6,138 bases of DNA, taken from positions 1 through 6,138 of the forward strand of contig JAEORV010000109.1 of the NCBI GenBank assembly GCA_016840695.1. The letters are read 5' to 3'. Below the pieces are notes generated by a model that was not told the origin of the DNA, ran no database searches, and saw only the letters and a program-made list of their open reading frames with translations. This stretch comes from Promethearchaeota archaeon (lineage in GTDB: Archaea > Asgardarchaeota > Lokiarchaeia > Sigyniarchaeales > SOKP01). Numbering within the stretch: position 1 is the stretch's first letter; each line of letters starts with the position of its first letter. Both the position numbers and the translations under genes were made by a program. Shown here piece by piece: positions 5,632 to 6,138 of the stretch.

Positions 5632-5638
5632 TTATATA
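5632..5638 (-). promoter_or_regulatory. TATA box of the GINS gene
   Basis: On the - strand TATATAA is centred 28 bases before the GINS ATG (5607), within the 70-base gap after priS. GINS can thus be made from its own leaderless transcript in addition to any read-through from priS. No Shine-Dalgarno sequence is seen. Confidence 0.5.
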
Positions 5639-5677
5639 TTAATGAGGAGCAGAATTAATTAAATAATTTTTGTTAAC

Positions 5678-6138
5678 TTATTGCGATGTTTTTGCGACCT
5701 CTTTGCATTGCAGGAACACAGCCATGTGATTCGGAACCTCTATCACGTCCCCTTTTTTATATGGTCCGAAAGTTTCATCTTTTAGTTTTGTTGCTGGTAG
5801 CGATTTCTCGATGATCTCAAGTTTCTGAGTTGATTTTTCGCTTTTAAATATAATTGGATCGAGATCTTCGTTATTTTCATTTAACGGATTAAAATCCTCG
5901 AGTTGGTCTAATGTTAATTCTTGAACTTTAAATCCTGTCTTCCCATGTAGAGTCCCAGGATATCTAATTAATCTATGAACGTCAATTGATACTGGTTCAT
6001 CGATTTCGACTCCAACTTTTTCTACAATACCTTTTAGGAAGTTTTGCCAAGTTTGAAATCCAAAACCTTCGATTGCCCAGGTTGGCTGTTTAGATGTGAT
6101 TGCTTTTAAAAAGTCATCCTTAGAGTTTAAAAAGCTTT
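5678..6138 (-). CDS. priS: DNA primase catalytic (small) subunit PriS, C-terminal part only
   Basis: The frame is open from the right window edge to the TAA at 5680-5678, showing the last 152 residues of a protein usually about 350 long. DEPVSIDVHRLIRYPGTLHGKTG matches the archaeal/eukaryotic primase signature; I quote it as DEPVS, RLIRYP and LHGKTG. The Asp of DEPVS and the His of LHG are 18 residues apart, the spacing of the third catalytic Asp and the nucleotide-binding His in Pyrococcus PriS. The first two catalytic Asp residues and the zinc site lie outside the window. The final ~30 residues (FGPYKKGDVIEVP, then MAVFLQCKEVA) resemble the GINS B-domain, a similarity already described for archaeal PriS. 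PriS makes RNA/DNA primers together with PriL. GINS follows 70 bases downstream on the same strand. Confidence 0.93.
   Translation of the reverse strand, partial: SFLNSKDDFLKAITSKQPTWAIEGFGFQTWQNFLKGIVEKVGVEIDEPVSIDVHRLIRYPGTLHGKTGFKVQELTLDQLEDFNPLNENNEDLDPIIFKSEKSTQKLEIIEKSLPATKLKDETFGPYKKGDVIEVPNHMAVFLQCKEVAKTSQ

Noticed and set aside
5655..5662. TTAATTAA palindrome between priS and GINS
   Set aside because: An 8-base A/T palindrome is expected by chance in AT-rich DNA and no second copy or arrangement supports a binding site.
1..6138. CRISPR array, tRNA, insertion sequence or defence system
   Set aside because: No regularly spaced repeats, cloverleaf, transposase motifs or defence-type domains were found on either strand; the window is mainly core information-processing genes.

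Overview
The window reads as an AT-rich archaeal chromosome segment. The information-processing genes are all of archaeal/eukaryotic type: RNA polymerase subunit L (Rpb11-like), elongation factor 1A, initiation factor 2 alpha, Nop10, GINS and the primase small subunit PriS. An Arf/Rab-like small GTPase with a WDxGGQ motif sits among them. Such GTPases are most abundant in Asgard archaea (Promethearchaeota), so an Asgard source is my best guess. That is inferred from gene content and is not proven by a marker phylogeny.

Layout. Left arm, + strand: the 3' part of an rpoL gene with a long acidic N-terminal extension (1-440). It is followed by a two-gene unit encoding a Mini-III-like RNase III-family protein (504-956) and a DUF99/endonuclease V-like protein (960-1520), with only 3 bases between them. 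Middle, - strand: EF-1A (2199-3518) and, downstream of a hairpin/T-tract terminator, the Arf-like GTPase (1538-2119), which converges tail to tail on the DUF99 gene. The 356-base stretch 3519-3874 is a divergent promoter region without a gene. It holds an inverted repeat and three copies of an 8-base word. Right arm: aIF2-alpha and nop10 form a + strand pair (3875-4912). They converge, with a 4-base stop-codon overlap, on a - strand pair, priS (5678-6138, truncated by the window edge) followed by GINS (4909-5607).

How the genes work together. PriS and GINS are replisome parts: the primer-synthesising catalytic subunit and a CMG-type helicase accessory factor. In this window the C-terminal end of PriS visibly resembles the GINS B-domain. 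EF-1A, aIF2-alpha and Nop10 belong to translation and ribosome/rRNA modification, and RpoL to transcription. The RNase III-like and DUF99 proteins have nuclease-type folds, and their tight coupling suggests a shared, uncharacterised RNA or nucleic-acid role.

Three genes (RNase III-like, aIF2-alpha, GINS) each have a TATA-like box centred about 28 bases before the start codon. This implies leaderless transcripts for the first genes of transcription units, whereas the internal gene nop10 has a clear Shine-Dalgarno sequence. I found no tRNA, rRNA, CRISPR array, insertion sequence or obvious mobile element.
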